Under the pieces are notes generated by a model, which made no database searches, had not been told where the DNA came from, and saw only the letters and a program-made list of their open reading frames with translations. A stretch of 64,000 nucleotides of DNA from Alphaproteobacteria bacterium (GTDB lineage: Bacteria; Pseudomonadota; Alphaproteobacteria; Caulobacterales; Aquidulcibacteraceae): contig JAPLOL010000044.1 in assembly GCA_026400735.1 (NCBI GenBank), forward strand, positions 2,501 through 66,500. Direction: 5' to 3'. The number at the start of each line of letters is the position of its first letter. Position 1 is the first letter of the stretch. Below, piece after piece: positions 47,601-57,655 of this stretch. A program made the position numbers and the translations under genes.

Positions 47601-48769
47601 AAAGCTACAAGCACCTCTTCTCTCGCGCGCTCGCCGCCTCCGCCGGCCGCATCCACTTCGCGGCGCACTCGCACCATCTGTGGCCGGACGCGTCCTACGA
47701 AGGCCATCTTGCGGCGTGGGACGACGCGGCTCTGCTGGCGGATCGCAAATGGGAAAAAGTGTTTGGTGAAGTGATCCCGGAATCGCAACGCCATGTTGCG
47801 TCGGAGCTCAAACTTCCTGATCCGAAGACCTTAGCCTTCACAGCCAACACCCACGAATTCCTATCGCGCATCTTCACGAGCAAATGGAACGGCAAGCCGA
47901 TTGATGTGCTGACAAGCGACGGTGAATTTCATGCTTTCCGTCGCCAAAGCGCGCGCTGGGAAGAGCGTGGCTTCGTGAAGCGCCGCATCGTGCCGTGCGA
48001 ACCATTCGGCACATTCACTCAGCGTTTCCTGGCCGCCATGCGCGAACAGCCGGCTGAAGTAGCGTTCCTGAGCCACGTCATGTTCCGGACCGGATTGCGC
48101 TTCGACGGAGCCGAAGAGCTTGCGAGTTACGCGTCATCTGACGGACCGTGGGTCGTGCTCGATCTTTATCACTCGTTCATGGCGATGCCGTGCGACTTCT
48201 CGAAAGTTGCAGATCGCGCGTTCCTCCTTGGCGGCGGCTACAAGTACGCGATGGCCGGCGAGAACGCGGCCTACCTGCACGCGCCGCACGGCTACGCACC
48301 GCGTCCCACGCAAACCGGCTGGTTCGCAGATTTCGGCTCCATGGAAGGCAAGCAAGGCGAAGTCGGCTACAACCAGGATGGCTCGCGCTTCCTGGGCGCC
48401 ACCTACGATCCGACGGGCCTGTACCGCTTCAATGCCATCCGCCGCATGCTCGACAACGAAGGCCTCGACACCGCCTCGATTGCACAACGCTGCGAAACTC
48501 TGCGCGCGCAAATGATGACCGCGATCGAAGCTGGCGAAGCCGGCGCCGCGCTGCGCGACGCCGAATTGCTGAAGCCCAACGCCACCGGTCCGCAATCGCG
48601 CTTCGTCTCGGTACGCCACCCGAAAGCGGTCGAATACAAATCCGCGCTCATGGCGAACAACATTTACACCGATGCGCGAGACGACATCCTACGCATCGGC
48701 GTTGCGCTCTATCACGAGGAAGCGGACGTCAGCGCCTTCTGTGCCGGCGCGGCGAAAGTGCTGGGTTAA
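47597..48769 (+). CDS. Kynureninase-like class V PLP-dependent enzyme
   Basis: ATGA overlap with kynA; 'AHSHHLWPDA', 'VVLDLYHSFMAMP', 'FLLGGGYKYAMAGENAAYLHAP' (PLP Lys). Confidence 0.82.
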   Translation: MKSYKHLFSRALAASAGRIHFAAHSHHLWPDASYEGHLAAWDDAALLADRKWEKVFGEVIPESQRHVASELKLPDPKTLAFTANTHEFLSRIFTSKWNGKPIDVLTSDGEFHAFRRQSARWEERGFVKRRIVPCEPFGTFTQRFLAAMREQPAEVAFLSHVMFRTGLRFDGAEELASYASSDGPWVVLDLYHSFMAMPCDFSKVADRAFLLGGGYKYAMAGENAAYLHAPHGYAPRPTQTGWFADFGSMEGKQGEVGYNQDGSRFLGATYDPTGLYRFNAIRRMLDNEGLDTASIAQRCETLRAQMMTAIEAGEAGAALRDAELLKPNATGPQSRFVSVRHPKAVEYKSALMANNIYTDARDDILRIGVALYHEEADVSAFCAGAAKVLG

Positions 48770-48830
48770 CTTCCCTTGGACTGCGCGTCTTCAGACGCGC
48801 AAGCGGACATGAAGGGTCCGCGGTCCAAGA

Positions 48831-49265
48831 TCACCAGGCGCCGAGTTCGACCAGCTGCCGCCGCAGATGCTCCGGCAAATCCGCGCCGCCTTGCGCCTCA
48901 CCTAGGTCGGCGGGCGCATCTTTCACATCCAAATAGCGCCAACCCTGAAACGCGCGTCGCGGCTGCGGCACAGTGCGGTAGAGATGGCCGTCGAGGTACA
49001 ATCCGCAGCGTTCGCCATGATCGTCTGTCACGTCGTCCACGGCGATGATCTTTTGGCGCACCGTCACAACGCCCTTTATCACCCAATAGAGCGACCCACC
49101 CTTCAGCACGTCATCGACGCGCTTCGGCCACATTCGCGTACCGCAGACCGGCGCCACAATTTTCCGCTTTTCCTTCTTGGCGCGTTTGATCTGGCCGATT
49201 TGCCACTCGGCCAAATCCTCGACGCTCTCAGCGCCAACGCACAACTTTACGATATGAACCGTCAC
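48831..49265 (-). CDS. DUF1489 family protein
   Basis: 'MTVHIVKLCVGAESVEDLAEWQ', 'MWPKRVDDVLKGGSLYWVIKGVVTVRQKI'. Confidence 0.9.
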   Translation of the reverse strand: MTVHIVKLCVGAESVEDLAEWQIGQIKRAKKEKRKIVAPVCGTRMWPKRVDDVLKGGSLYWVIKGVVTVRQKIIAVDDVTDDHGERCGLYLDGHLYRTVPQPRRAFQGWRYLDVKDAPADLGEAQGGADLPEHLRRQLVELGAW

Positions 49266-49969
49266 TAAGCGGCAAGTGCCTCAACCTTGCGCCGCAAAGC
49301 AAGCGTCACGCGCACGCCATCCAGAAGTCTTTGCTCTTCGGACGACACATCACCGTCCGCATTCGCGATTGCAACGAGGTAGTCGTAGACGCGCTGACGC
49401 GCATCGTCCGACAGCACGTTCCGAAGCAGGCCCGCGAGAATGTACGGATCGTCAGGCACGCGATTGGCCTTGATCACATTTTCGAACTCAGCCGGATCGA
49501 ATCCCGGAATGAGCTGGCCACCGAGGCGGTTCGCGGTTTCGATTTCTGCCGGATCAACTTTCCCGTCAGCGCGTATCATCGTCGCCGCGAGCGCGTAGCA
49601 CGCCTTCATCACGTCAACCGCATCGCCCGGATCGGGGATCCCTGCTTCAGACAACAATCGGCGCACGCCATCGGGATTTGGCGCAACGAACAAGCCACGC
49701 ACGAGCCCGTAGGTGATGAAGAGCGGATTGGCGATCAACGCCACGGGGCTAAACCAGCCGACGAGAAGCGAGAGCCCCTGCTGTTTGTAGATCTCACTGC
49801 GAACGCACTGCACGCAACCGACCAGCCGCTTGTGGCCGATGGTGTAAGCGATCAACATGCCGCGCACGTAGGGCACGTTGGCTCGCGTCTGTAGATTGCG
49901 ACGATTGCAGTACGGGCACGGATAATCGATCTCGCCCTTCGTTGCGTATCCTGCTTCTTCTTTGGCCAT
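49265..49969 (-). CDS. TerB-like domain membrane protein
   Basis: Zn-finger-like CPYCNRRN, TM region, C-terminal 'ALAATMIRADGKVDPAEIE..VAIANADGDVSSEEQRLLDGV'. Confidence 0.75.
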   Translation of the reverse strand: MAKEEAGYATKGEIDYPCPYCNRRNLQTRANVPYVRGMLIAYTIGHKRLVGCVQCVRSEIYKQQGLSLLVGWFSPVALIANPLFITYGLVRGLFVAPNPDGVRRLLSEAGIPDPGDAVDVMKACYALAATMIRADGKVDPAEIETANRLGGQLIPGFDPAEFENVIKANRVPDDPYILAGLLRNVLSDDARQRVYDYLVAIANADGDVSSEEQRLLDGVRVTLALRRKVEALAA

Positions 49970-50024
49970 GGATCTCCCCCTCCATTCCGAGGGAGTTTAG
50001 CGCGGCTTTGCGGGGGCGCTAGAT

Positions 50025-50672
50025 TCAATTGCCGTCTGGGTCGTCAGACAGGGCGCGTGTTTCGCGCATGAGCGCCGCCACTTCATGCGCCATTGGCTCG
50101 TCGCCTGCGGTCATGCCGCGCTCCACGCCGCCGAAATCCGCGTCGCTCTTGTTTTGCGACAATTTGCGTTTGGCTTCGACCCGTTCGGCCTTGAGCGTGA
50201 CGCCGATGAAGCCCCGCAGCAGCGCATCTATGTAAGGTCGCGGCGCATCTTCGATGGTCCACGGTACGGCGCGGCCATGTTCGTGCACGGATGAGAGTTG
50301 ACGCACCAACGTTTCCAAGCGCGCCGCGTCATCGAACCATTCGACGTCACCTGTGAGATGCACAGCTTCGTAATTCCAAGTTGGCACGGTCTTTCCGTGT
50401 TCGGCTTTCGACAGATACCAGCTGGGCGTGACGTAGGCCTCCGGCCCTTTAAGCACTATCAGGCCTTTGCCGGGTCCCTGTTTCCACTGCGGATTGGCTC
50501 GCGCGATGTGGCCGGTCGCGATGCGTTTCTCAGCATCCCACAGGATCGGAATGTGCGACGCGACAGGGGCGCCGTCCGAGTCGATCGTGATCAGCGTGCC
50601 AGACCAGCGCCGCGAGAGGCGCGCGATTATCGCGTCTGCATCGCCCGCCGCGAAGTGCTGAGGAAGGTACAC
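50025..50672 (-). CDS. FMN-binding PaiB-like negative transcriptional regulator
   Basis: 'MYLPQHFA', 'THIPIL', 'NPQWKQ', 'AYVTPSWY..KTVPTWNYEAVHLTG'. Confidence 0.92.
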   Translation of the reverse strand: MYLPQHFAAGDADAIIARLSRRWSGTLITIDSDGAPVASHIPILWDAEKRIATGHIARANPQWKQGPGKGLIVLKGPEAYVTPSWYLSKAEHGKTVPTWNYEAVHLTGDVEWFDDAARLETLVRQLSSVHEHGRAVPWTIEDAPRPYIDALLRGFIGVTLKAERVEAKRKLSQNKSDADFGGVERGMTAGDEPMAHEVAALMRETRALSDDPDGN

Positions 50673-50675
50673 GAT

Positions 50676-51611
50676 TTACTCCGCAGCGACCGCCGTTGCC
50701 TGTGAGGCGTCTTGTTGGCGTCGCGCCCACTCTGCTTTGATCGAAGCGCTCGTTTTCCGGGACCCATCCGGACTCCAGCCAGGCGGGCCGAACACATAGC
50801 CGAGCACATGACTCAGCTTCCTTGCGTGCGTTACGTCGCGCCAGATGCCAGCCCATTCGTGGAAGGCAATGCGGAACGGATTGAAGGTGCCGAGTTGGCT
50901 GATGATGCCGTAGTGCGGCTTCTCTTTGGCATCCTCAGGCACGAACGTGCCGAACATGCGATCCCAAATGATCAGGACGCCGGCGTAGTTCGCATCGAGA
51001 TACTTTGCGTTGGTCGCATGGTGAACGCGGTGATGCGACGGCGTGTTGAAGATCCACTCGAACGGACCCATCCGGTCGATCAGCTCGGTATGAATCCAGA
51101 ACTGATAGACGAGGCTGATCGAGGAGAACATCAGCACCATCAATGGCGGGAAGCCGATATAGAGCATCGGCAACCAGAAGATGAAATTGAGACCAAGCGT
51201 GCCGGTCCAAGTCTGGCGCAGCGCTGTCGTGAGATTGTAGTGCTGCGACGAGTGATGGACGATGTGACTGGCCCAGAAGAAGCGCCGCTCGTGCGCAACA
51301 CGGTGGAACCAGTAATACGCGAGGTCTTCTGCAAAAAAGCACGCGACCATCACCGGCCACGTCCAACCCAGATTGAATAGCCTGAACTGATAGACGCCGA
51401 AATACGCGAACACCATCAAGCTGCCGACGGCGATCCCGAACACGCGATTGCCCAAACCCATCGCAAGGCTCGAGGCGCTGTCGCGATACTCGTAGCGCCC
51501 CTTCTTGGTGAGCTTCACTACAATCATCTCAATGATGATAAGCAGCACGAAGCCGGGCACCGCGTAGGTGATGATAGGTGGAATTTCGAACGGCGCTGCT
51601 GGAGGCGTCAC
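50676..51611 (-). CDS. Sterol desaturase / fatty acid hydroxylase family protein
   Basis: Histidine clusters HRVAHE, HIVHHSSQHYN, HRVHHATN in a membrane context. Confidence 0.93.
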   Translation of the reverse strand: MTPPAAPFEIPPIITYAVPGFVLLIIIEMIVVKLTKKGRYEYRDSASSLAMGLGNRVFGIAVGSLMVFAYFGVYQFRLFNLGWTWPVMVACFFAEDLAYYWFHRVAHERRFFWASHIVHHSSQHYNLTTALRQTWTGTLGLNFIFWLPMLYIGFPPLMVLMFSSISLVYQFWIHTELIDRMGPFEWIFNTPSHHRVHHATNAKYLDANYAGVLIIWDRMFGTFVPEDAKEKPHYGIISQLGTFNPFRIAFHEWAGIWRDVTHARKLSHVLGYVFGPPGWSPDGSRKTSASIKAEWARRQQDASQATAVAAE

Positions 51612-52027
51612 GGTTTATCTCCGCCGCCGCTGAATTCGTTCAGCCAAGCGGGCGAGTCATCGAGACGCATCTTTAGCGGCGGGAACCCAGTGTCGGCAAA
51701 CGTTGCGTTCAGACGCCGCGCCTTGACGTTGAGTTTTACAGCCTTCGCAGATGCAAAACGAGCGCTCACGTCCGCGCCCATGACGCGCGCGACCATCACC
51801 CGGCCATCGCTCAACCGCGCCAGCGCGGTCCGGCCGTTCTGGGCGATCACAGAACCCTCGACCCGCACACCTTCAGCGCCAGCCAAGCGCGTCAGCTCGC
51901 CGTCATCGATCCGCGCCGACATGCGAAATCCGAGCACCGCCGCCACGCCGATCATCAACAGCACGACGCCAGCCGAGCCGCCAAGCTCCACGAGTTCGGC
52001 GATGCCGAAGGGATTTTCGAATTGCAT
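51608..52027 (-). CDS. Hypothetical membrane-anchored protein
   Basis: N-terminal TM segment; coupled to sterol desaturase by ATGA-type overlap. Confidence 0.55.
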   Translation of the reverse strand: MQFENPFGIAELVELGGSAGVVLLMIGVAAVLGFRMSARIDDGELTRLAGAEGVRVEGSVIAQNGRTALARLSDGRVMVARVMGADVSARFASAKAVKLNVKARRLNATFADTGFPPLKMRLDDSPAWLNEFSGGGDKP

Positions 52028-52030
52028 CTG

Positions 52031-53308
52031 TTAACCCGCGAGACCGAGTACGATGACCAGAACCGTAAACGTGGTCGCGACGATGTACGAGAAGTTGAGC
52101 ATAAGGATCGTCCGCCACGTGGCCGACCACCAACCGAGCGCGTACGCGCCTTTCAGGTGAAACCACATGTGGACGGGAAGCGCGAGCAACAGCCATGCTG
52201 CGCTCCATCCGATGAAGGAAATCTCGCCGAGCAACACCGCGGCCGAGAAAAGAAGTGCCGCGAAGGCCAACGCATAAAGTGCGTACGCCATGTGATCATA
52301 GAGCGTGATGCCCCGCTTCCACAGGAACAACAACGCAATAAAGGGCAACGAGAGCGGCGCAAGCAGGAACGAGAATTTCGAGGCTGCATCCTGGATTTGA
52401 TAAAGCGCCAAATCCGGGTTCTGCAGCTTGCTCTTCACGCGCTGATTCAATTCCTCGTTCGCGCCACCGAAAACGACGAAGTCGTCACTTGCGCCCAGCG
52501 CACGTAACCCATCCTGCCACGTCTCGATCTGTTGATCATTCTCATTCGCCGGCGCGTCTGGGGCGGCAGGCTGAGGCGGAGCCGCCCCATCGGTTGCTGG
52601 CGGGACGACCGGCGGCGTTGCGGACGGCGTCGCTGCCGGTTCATTCGCGCCATCGACACTGATGCGAACCGGCGGATTCTCTGCCTGCGCACGAGCGCGC
52701 TCAGCCTCGCGCGCCTGGGCTTGCGTCAATTGACGTTCGAGACGGTCAACATGCGCTTGCGCGAGGCGCACCGCGTTTTCGGCAAGGCTCACCTCTAGCC
52801 CCACTGGCTCATCTGGATCGGGATGCGCGCGTGCGCTCTCAAGCTCAGCTTGCACCTGTGACAATTCCTGCCGCGCCTCGGCCAGGTCTTGCTGCGTCAC
52901 TTGCACTTCGTTGTCGCGAATGTTCTGCGGCGGGTTGATGGTCGAGAACGCGAAGAACATCAGGAAGATCGCGAACAGAAACATCGTCAGCGGCGCGAGG
53001 TAGCGTGCGCGTTTGCCGTATACGTAATTGCGCGTGAGCGTGCCTGGCCGGGCGACCAACATCGGAATAGTGCGCCAGGCTTTGGTGTCGAAGTTCCAGA
53101 GACCGTGCAGAAATTCGGTGATGACACCCGTAAGCTTTCGGTTCGGATGCGCGTGCTGACCGCAATTGCTGCAGAAGCGCCCCGCTATCTTGGTGCCGCA
53201 ATTTGGACAATCGCCCTCGCCCGGAGCGCCGCCCTCACGGCCCTCGATCGCTGCGCCTACGACGCCTGCCGTCGCCAAGGCGCCGGCTGCTTCAATTTCC
53301 CCGCTCAT
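52031..53308 (-). CDS. DUF3667 family membrane protein with coiled-coil/Pro-Ala linker
   Basis: 'CPNCGTKIAGRFCSNCGQHAHPNRKLTGVITEFLHGLWNFDTKAWRTIPMLVARPGTLTRNYVYGKRARYLAPLTMFLFAIFLMFF'. Confidence 0.88.
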   Translation of the reverse strand: MSGEIEAAGALATAGVVGAAIEGREGGAPGEGDCPNCGTKIAGRFCSNCGQHAHPNRKLTGVITEFLHGLWNFDTKAWRTIPMLVARPGTLTRNYVYGKRARYLAPLTMFLFAIFLMFFAFSTINPPQNIRDNEVQVTQQDLAEARQELSQVQAELESARAHPDPDEPVGLEVSLAENAVRLAQAHVDRLERQLTQAQAREAERARAQAENPPVRISVDGANEPAATPSATPPVVPPATDGAAPPQPAAPDAPANENDQQIETWQDGLRALGASDDFVVFGGANEELNQRVKSKLQNPDLALYQIQDAASKFSFLLAPLSLPFIALLFLWKRGITLYDHMAYALYALAFAALLFSAAVLLGEISFIGWSAAWLLLALPVHMWFHLKGAYALGWWSATWRTILMLNFSYIVATTFTVLVIVLGLAG

Positions 53309-53340
53309 GGTTCAGAGTCTCCCGCGCGACGCGGGCCGGA

Positions 53341-53730
53341 TCAAGCCCGCGCGTCGCGGCGCGAGGGGCCTTCGGCGCCGGTTTCGCCGTCCAGGCGCTG
53401 CAGGAAGCCCAATTCGCCCCTGGCGACAGCCGCAGGCTCGCGCCGGGGCGCTGCCGCTGGAGCGCATTTCTTGGCGTCGCAGGTCAGCGCTTCCAGGCCC
53501 TCACCCTCGACGGCCAGCGCCGCCAGGCCCTCCGCCTCCTCGATCGTACGGGCCCAGACGTAAATCGGCGCGACTGCGGACTCGAAACGGCGTGGCCAAT
53601 TCTTTGCGCGGCGGTCCAGACGGGCTTCCACTACCACGCGCCAGAACGGCATATGCGCACGCGCGAGTTTTGCACGGTAGAGGTAAGCCCAAATCCGACT
53701 GAGGCCGCGCTTCAGTTTCAAGAATTCCAC
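53341..53730 (-). CDS. Hypothetical protein
   Basis: Fills the gap and overlaps the enoyl-CoA hydratase stop; no recognised family. Confidence 0.5.
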   Translation of the reverse strand: MEFLKLKRGLSRIWAYLYRAKLARAHMPFWRVVVEARLDRRAKNWPRRFESAVAPIYVWARTIEEAEGLAALAVEGEGLEALTCDAKKCAPAAAPRREPAAVARGELGFLQRLDGETGAEGPSRRDARA

Positions 53731-54515
53731 TCCGGCTTGCGCTTCTCCAGAAACGCCGCGAGCCCTTCACGTCCTTCCGATGATGCACGCCTTTTTGCAA
53801 TTCGGCGAGCCGTTTCCTTCAGCAGATGATCGTCGATCGCATGCGTCGCGACGTGCCGCACGAGCGCTTTCGAGTCCGCAACGGCGCCAGGCGCAGCGGC
53901 GAGCGCCAATTCTGACAAATGTTCCATCATCGACGTCAAACCAGCTTCGTCATCGACCGTGTATTGCGTTAGGCCAATCTTCTCGGCGTAGGCGCCGTCA
54001 AAGCCTTCGGCCGTAGCGAACAGCGCGCGCGCCATGCGCGGCCCGATCGCTTCAATAACGTAGGGTGAGATGGTGGCGGGCGTGAGGCCCAAACGGACTT
54101 CACTGAAGCGGAATTTCGCAGTCTTCACGGCAACCGCGACATCACACGCCGCAACGAGCCCACCTCCGCCGCCCATCGCGGCGCCTTGCACCAAAGCTAC
54201 GGTCAGCTGAGGCAGATCGTGCAAATGCTTCAGCATCCGCGCAAGCGAGAGCGCGTCCGCTTGATTGTCTTCCTCGTCGCGCTCGCCGCCGCGCCGCATC
54301 CAGTCGATGTCCGCGCCTGCGCAGAAAGTCTCGCCGGAGCCGCGGATGAAGACGGCGCGGACGTGATCAGCGCCTTTCAAGCTCTCGAAATGCTCACTCA
54401 AGCCCGCGATCATCAATTCGTCGAAAGCGTTGCGTTTTGCGGGCCGGTTCAGCGTTATGACGGCAATGCCTTCGCTCGAAACGTCGAGCAGAACGGGATC
54501 CGGTTCGAGGCTCAT
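53718..54515 (-). CDS. Enoyl-CoA hydratase/isomerase family protein (methylglutaconyl-CoA hydratase-like)
   Basis: 'ITLNRPAKRNAFDELMIAGLSEHFE', 'VFIRGSGETFCAGADIDWMRR', 'VQGAAMGGGGGLVAACDVAVA'. Confidence 0.92.
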   Translation of the reverse strand: MSLEPDPVLLDVSSEGIAVITLNRPAKRNAFDELMIAGLSEHFESLKGADHVRAVFIRGSGETFCAGADIDWMRRGGERDEEDNQADALSLARMLKHLHDLPQLTVALVQGAAMGGGGGLVAACDVAVAVKTAKFRFSEVRLGLTPATISPYVIEAIGPRMARALFATAEGFDGAYAEKIGLTQYTVDDEAGLTSMMEHLSELALAAAPGAVADSKALVRHVATHAIDDHLLKETARRIAKRRASSEGREGLAAFLEKRKPEWNS

Positions 54516-55693
54516 GCGGCGGCTCCCAGAATTCGCACGAGCGCCTCAGAACGCTCGTCTTCCGGCGTGTCATAGAGGTTCAGCGATTGAACGCCCGCGA
54601 AAAAGTACTCGAAATCCTCCGGCGGATCGGCCTGTTCGATGAACACCGGCACGAGCTTCTTTTTGTAGCGATCCGCCAAATAGATCTCGCGCTTCACATG
54701 ATCGCTCTCGAAGGCGGCCTTCGAACACATGACGACAACACCGCCCGCTGCTTTGATCGCGCGCACGATCTCGCCCGCCCAGCCATCGCCGGCGCTGATG
54801 CCTTGCTGGTCTAACCAGAACTTGCGTCCCGCGCGCTTGGCGGCCTCCACCAACGGCAGCACCGTCATGTCATTGGCGCGCGCGTAGGAGACGAACACCG
54901 CGTCCGAAGACGGCGTAGCGCCCCGCGGACGCCGAGCGCGCGGACGCGGTACATTGCGCGGCAGCACTTCTGCCTCGGGCTTCTTGCTGAACAGCCCAAA
55001 CACGATGAGCCCAATCACACCGACGAACACTGCAATCGACAGCGTGAACAGCCATGGCGTGATGCCATTCGGCAGCCCATAGCGCGTGCCGAAGCCATTG
55101 ATGCCCGAAATGAGTTCAGGCCATCCGCCCGGTGTCGGCCCAATACGATTGGCCAGCCAGATCGAGACTGTTGCCGAGATTGCAAGCAGACCGGGCAGCA
55201 GCAGGATCGGGAAGAGCAACGCGCCGAGGCCGATGCCTCCCGCCTTCGCTGGCCTCTGCGCAGGCGGCGCTGGCGATTGAGGCGCGTCGCCACCTTCGTC
55301 GTGATCTCCGGCCTCGGGCTCGGGCGGCGCGCGCACGATCTTGGTGACCGCATCAGCGACTTCATTCCACTTGAACTCGCGCGCGGCTTCGAACGTCGCG
55401 TCGATCGTGGGTAGATCACGCAAGCCCACCGGCGCGATGCCATGGTCCAACTTCAGAACAACAAGGCGCCCCTGCGCCCACGCGTCGAGCGCGCGTTGCT
55501 CAAGCCGCAAGCGCGCAGTAGCGAATGTCAGAGCCTGCGAGACGAGCAACACAAAGGCGTCGCCATTACCCACCGGCTTCAGCGCCGTCTGGCCATCATC
55601 GAGTTCGCAAAACTGACCGCGTCGTTCGATAACCTTTTCAATCGCCTCGGCGGTATTGCGGTCAGCGGGGGCGTGGGCGAGGAATACGGTCAT
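54512..55693 (-). CDS. Dual TIR-domain transmembrane protein
   Basis: N-terminal TIR-like (MTVFLAHAPADRNTAEAIEKVI..LRLEQRAL), two central TM helices, C-terminal TIR (DAVFVSYARANDMTVLPLVEAAKRAGRKFWLDQQGISAGDGWAGEIVRAIKAAGGVVVMCSKAAFESDHVKREIYLAD). Confidence 0.82.
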   Translation of the reverse strand: MTVFLAHAPADRNTAEAIEKVIERRGQFCELDDGQTALKPVGNGDAFVLLVSQALTFATARLRLEQRALDAWAQGRLVVLKLDHGIAPVGLRDLPTIDATFEAAREFKWNEVADAVTKIVRAPPEPEAGDHDEGGDAPQSPAPPAQRPAKAGGIGLGALLFPILLLPGLLAISATVSIWLANRIGPTPGGWPELISGINGFGTRYGLPNGITPWLFTLSIAVFVGVIGLIVFGLFSKKPEAEVLPRNVPRPRARRPRGATPSSDAVFVSYARANDMTVLPLVEAAKRAGRKFWLDQQGISAGDGWAGEIVRAIKAAGGVVVMCSKAAFESDHVKREIYLADRYKKKLVPVFIEQADPPEDFEYFFAGVQSLNLYDTPEDERSEALVRILGAAA

Positions 55694-55803
55694 GGGATGG
55701 GTCTTACGGCCCTGCCCCCCGGCCCGCAAACCGGCTACGGCGCCTAACCCACACTTGTTCTCATTGCGCCTTAATAATCGGCCCCTATCCTTGGCCGATC
55801 ACC

Positions 55804-57600
55804 ATGAAACCCAGTCTTTCCGAAGCAACCGCACTTGAAGGCATCTCGCCCGACGTCCTCGGCGCGCTTGATGCCGTGGCCGAGTGGTTCTCGGTGCCAG
55901 CAGGCTGGCCGCTCCTTGCTGCGGGCGAGCCGCCGGATGGGGTCTACTTCCTCGTGTCCGGATCATTGGCGGCGTTCAAGCCGAGCAGCCGCGGCGGACA
56001 CGATCTGCTCGGCTACATACGCCCGGGCGAACCTGTCGGCGAAATGGCGATGATCGCGCGTGAGCCGCACTCATCGAGCGTGTTCGCAATGCGCGACAGC
56101 GAGTTGCTAAAGCTTCCGCCCGCCGCCTTCGATCTTCTCGTGCATACGCACCCAGCCATGATGGAGCACATCGCGCGCATAATGCTGACGCGCGCGCGCT
56201 CCAACAGTAAGTCCAGTCCGCGCGCCGATCCCAAAGTTTACGCGATGATCTCGACATCGCCGACGATCGACATTGAGCTGCGCGCACGGACGCTGCAAGG
56301 CGCCCTGAAGCGGCTCGGCGCGCGCGCTGTCGTAATCACTGAAGCTGACGTCCTGGCAATTTCGAGCGAAGGCATGAACAGCGCTTGGTTCGACGCGCTC
56401 GAGCAGAAAAACGACGCTGTCTTCCTCGTATCGCCGATTGCTGACACCCGCTGGTTCCGCACCTGCATTCGCCAAGCCGACCGCATTTGGTTCTTCGCGC
56501 GCGCCGACGCGGTGCCATCGACGCCACTGCTGCCGCCAGAAGAGCCCTCGCCCGCACGCCAATTCCGGCTTGTGGATGTCATCCTCTTGCACCACGGCAT
56601 GGATCGCAAAGCCGTCACCACAAACCAGTGGCGCGTGGCCTGCGATGCGTCGCGGCTGTTTCACTGGCGCGGCTTGGAAGACGACGACGCGGCGCGCTTG
56701 GCGCGCGTCATTGCACGCCGTTCGATCGGCCTCGTCCTCTCCGGCGGAGGCGCGCGCGCCTACGCTCATATCGGCGTCGTGCGCGCATTGCGCGAAGCTG
56801 GACTGCCGTTCGACGTGATCGGCGGCACCTCAATGGGTGCGGTCGTCGCTGCTTGCGTTGCGATGGGTTGGGACACTGAGGAAATCGAGCGACGGATCAC
56901 AAAGGCGTTCGTCGAGACCAATCCGCTCGGTGACTACGTCATCCCCGTTGTTGGGTTCTCGCGTGGAAAGCGCGTGGACGACCGACTTGAGGAGAATTTC
57001 GGAGAGACGTTGATCGAGGACTTGGAAGTGCCGTTCTTCGCGGTCTCGACTGACTTGGTCTCCGGTACGGCGCGCATCCATCGCGGCGGATCATTGCGGC
57101 GCGCGCTTCGCGGCTCGATCGCTCTGCCCGGCATCTTGCCGCCTGTCGTCGACGGCGAGCACGGTTTGTTGGTCGACGGCGCAGTTTTGAAAAACTTCCC
57201 AGTCGATGTTATGCGCGACTTGCATCGCGGACCGATCATCGGCGTCGACGTCGCGCGCCGTGACGGTATCGACATCGAAGACTTCCGTTCGCCGCCGGGC
57301 TTCCTCGGTTGGATTGCGGCGCATGGCTGGCAATCGCCTCCGCCGATCGCGTCGCTATTGATGCGCGCCGCGACGCTGACAATCGATCCATGGGAAGGCC
57401 GTTCCGGCGCCGACTTGTTGATCGCGCCAGAGATGCCCGACATAGACATGCGCGACTGGAAGCGTTTCGATGACGCTGTGACGGCAGGATACGAGGCCGC
57501 GGTTGCTGCGTTGCAGCGGCCCCACGGCTTGTTCCAACAACCCGAGACCGACGCGATCGGTTCGCTTGCGGGTTGGTCGTCGCTGGAAACGGCTGAATAG
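55804..57600 (+). CDS. Patatin-like phospholipase with N-terminal cyclic-nucleotide-binding domain (NTE/RssA-like)
   Basis: cNBD 'GYIRPGEPVGEMAMIAREPHSSSVFAMRDSELLKLP'; patatin 'LVLSGGGARAYAHIGVVRAL', GGTSMGA (GxSxG), DGAVLKNFPV (DG/A). Confidence 0.92.
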   Translation: MKPSLSEATALEGISPDVLGALDAVAEWFSVPAGWPLLAAGEPPDGVYFLVSGSLAAFKPSSRGGHDLLGYIRPGEPVGEMAMIAREPHSSSVFAMRDSELLKLPPAAFDLLVHTHPAMMEHIARIMLTRARSNSKSSPRADPKVYAMISTSPTIDIELRARTLQGALKRLGARAVVITEADVLAISSEGMNSAWFDALEQKNDAVFLVSPIADTRWFRTCIRQADRIWFFARADAVPSTPLLPPEEPSPARQFRLVDVILLHHGMDRKAVTTNQWRVACDASRLFHWRGLEDDDAARLARVIARRSIGLVLSGGGARAYAHIGVVRALREAGLPFDVIGGTSMGAVVAACVAMGWDTEEIERRITKAFVETNPLGDYVIPVVGFSRGKRVDDRLEENFGETLIEDLEVPFFAVSTDLVSGTARIHRGGSLRRALRGSIALPGILPPVVDGEHGLLVDGAVLKNFPVDVMRDLHRGPIIGVDVARRDGIDIEDFRSPPGFLGWIAAHGWQSPPPIASLLMRAATLTIDPWEGRSGADLLIAPEMPDIDMRDWKRFDDAVTAGYEAAVAALQRPHGLFQQPETDAIGSLAGWSSLETAE

Positions 57601-57655
57601 GCTGGCGCCGCCGCTTTCGTTTTGTATGGTTCGCCGAATTTCCTGGGGGCGCTCC

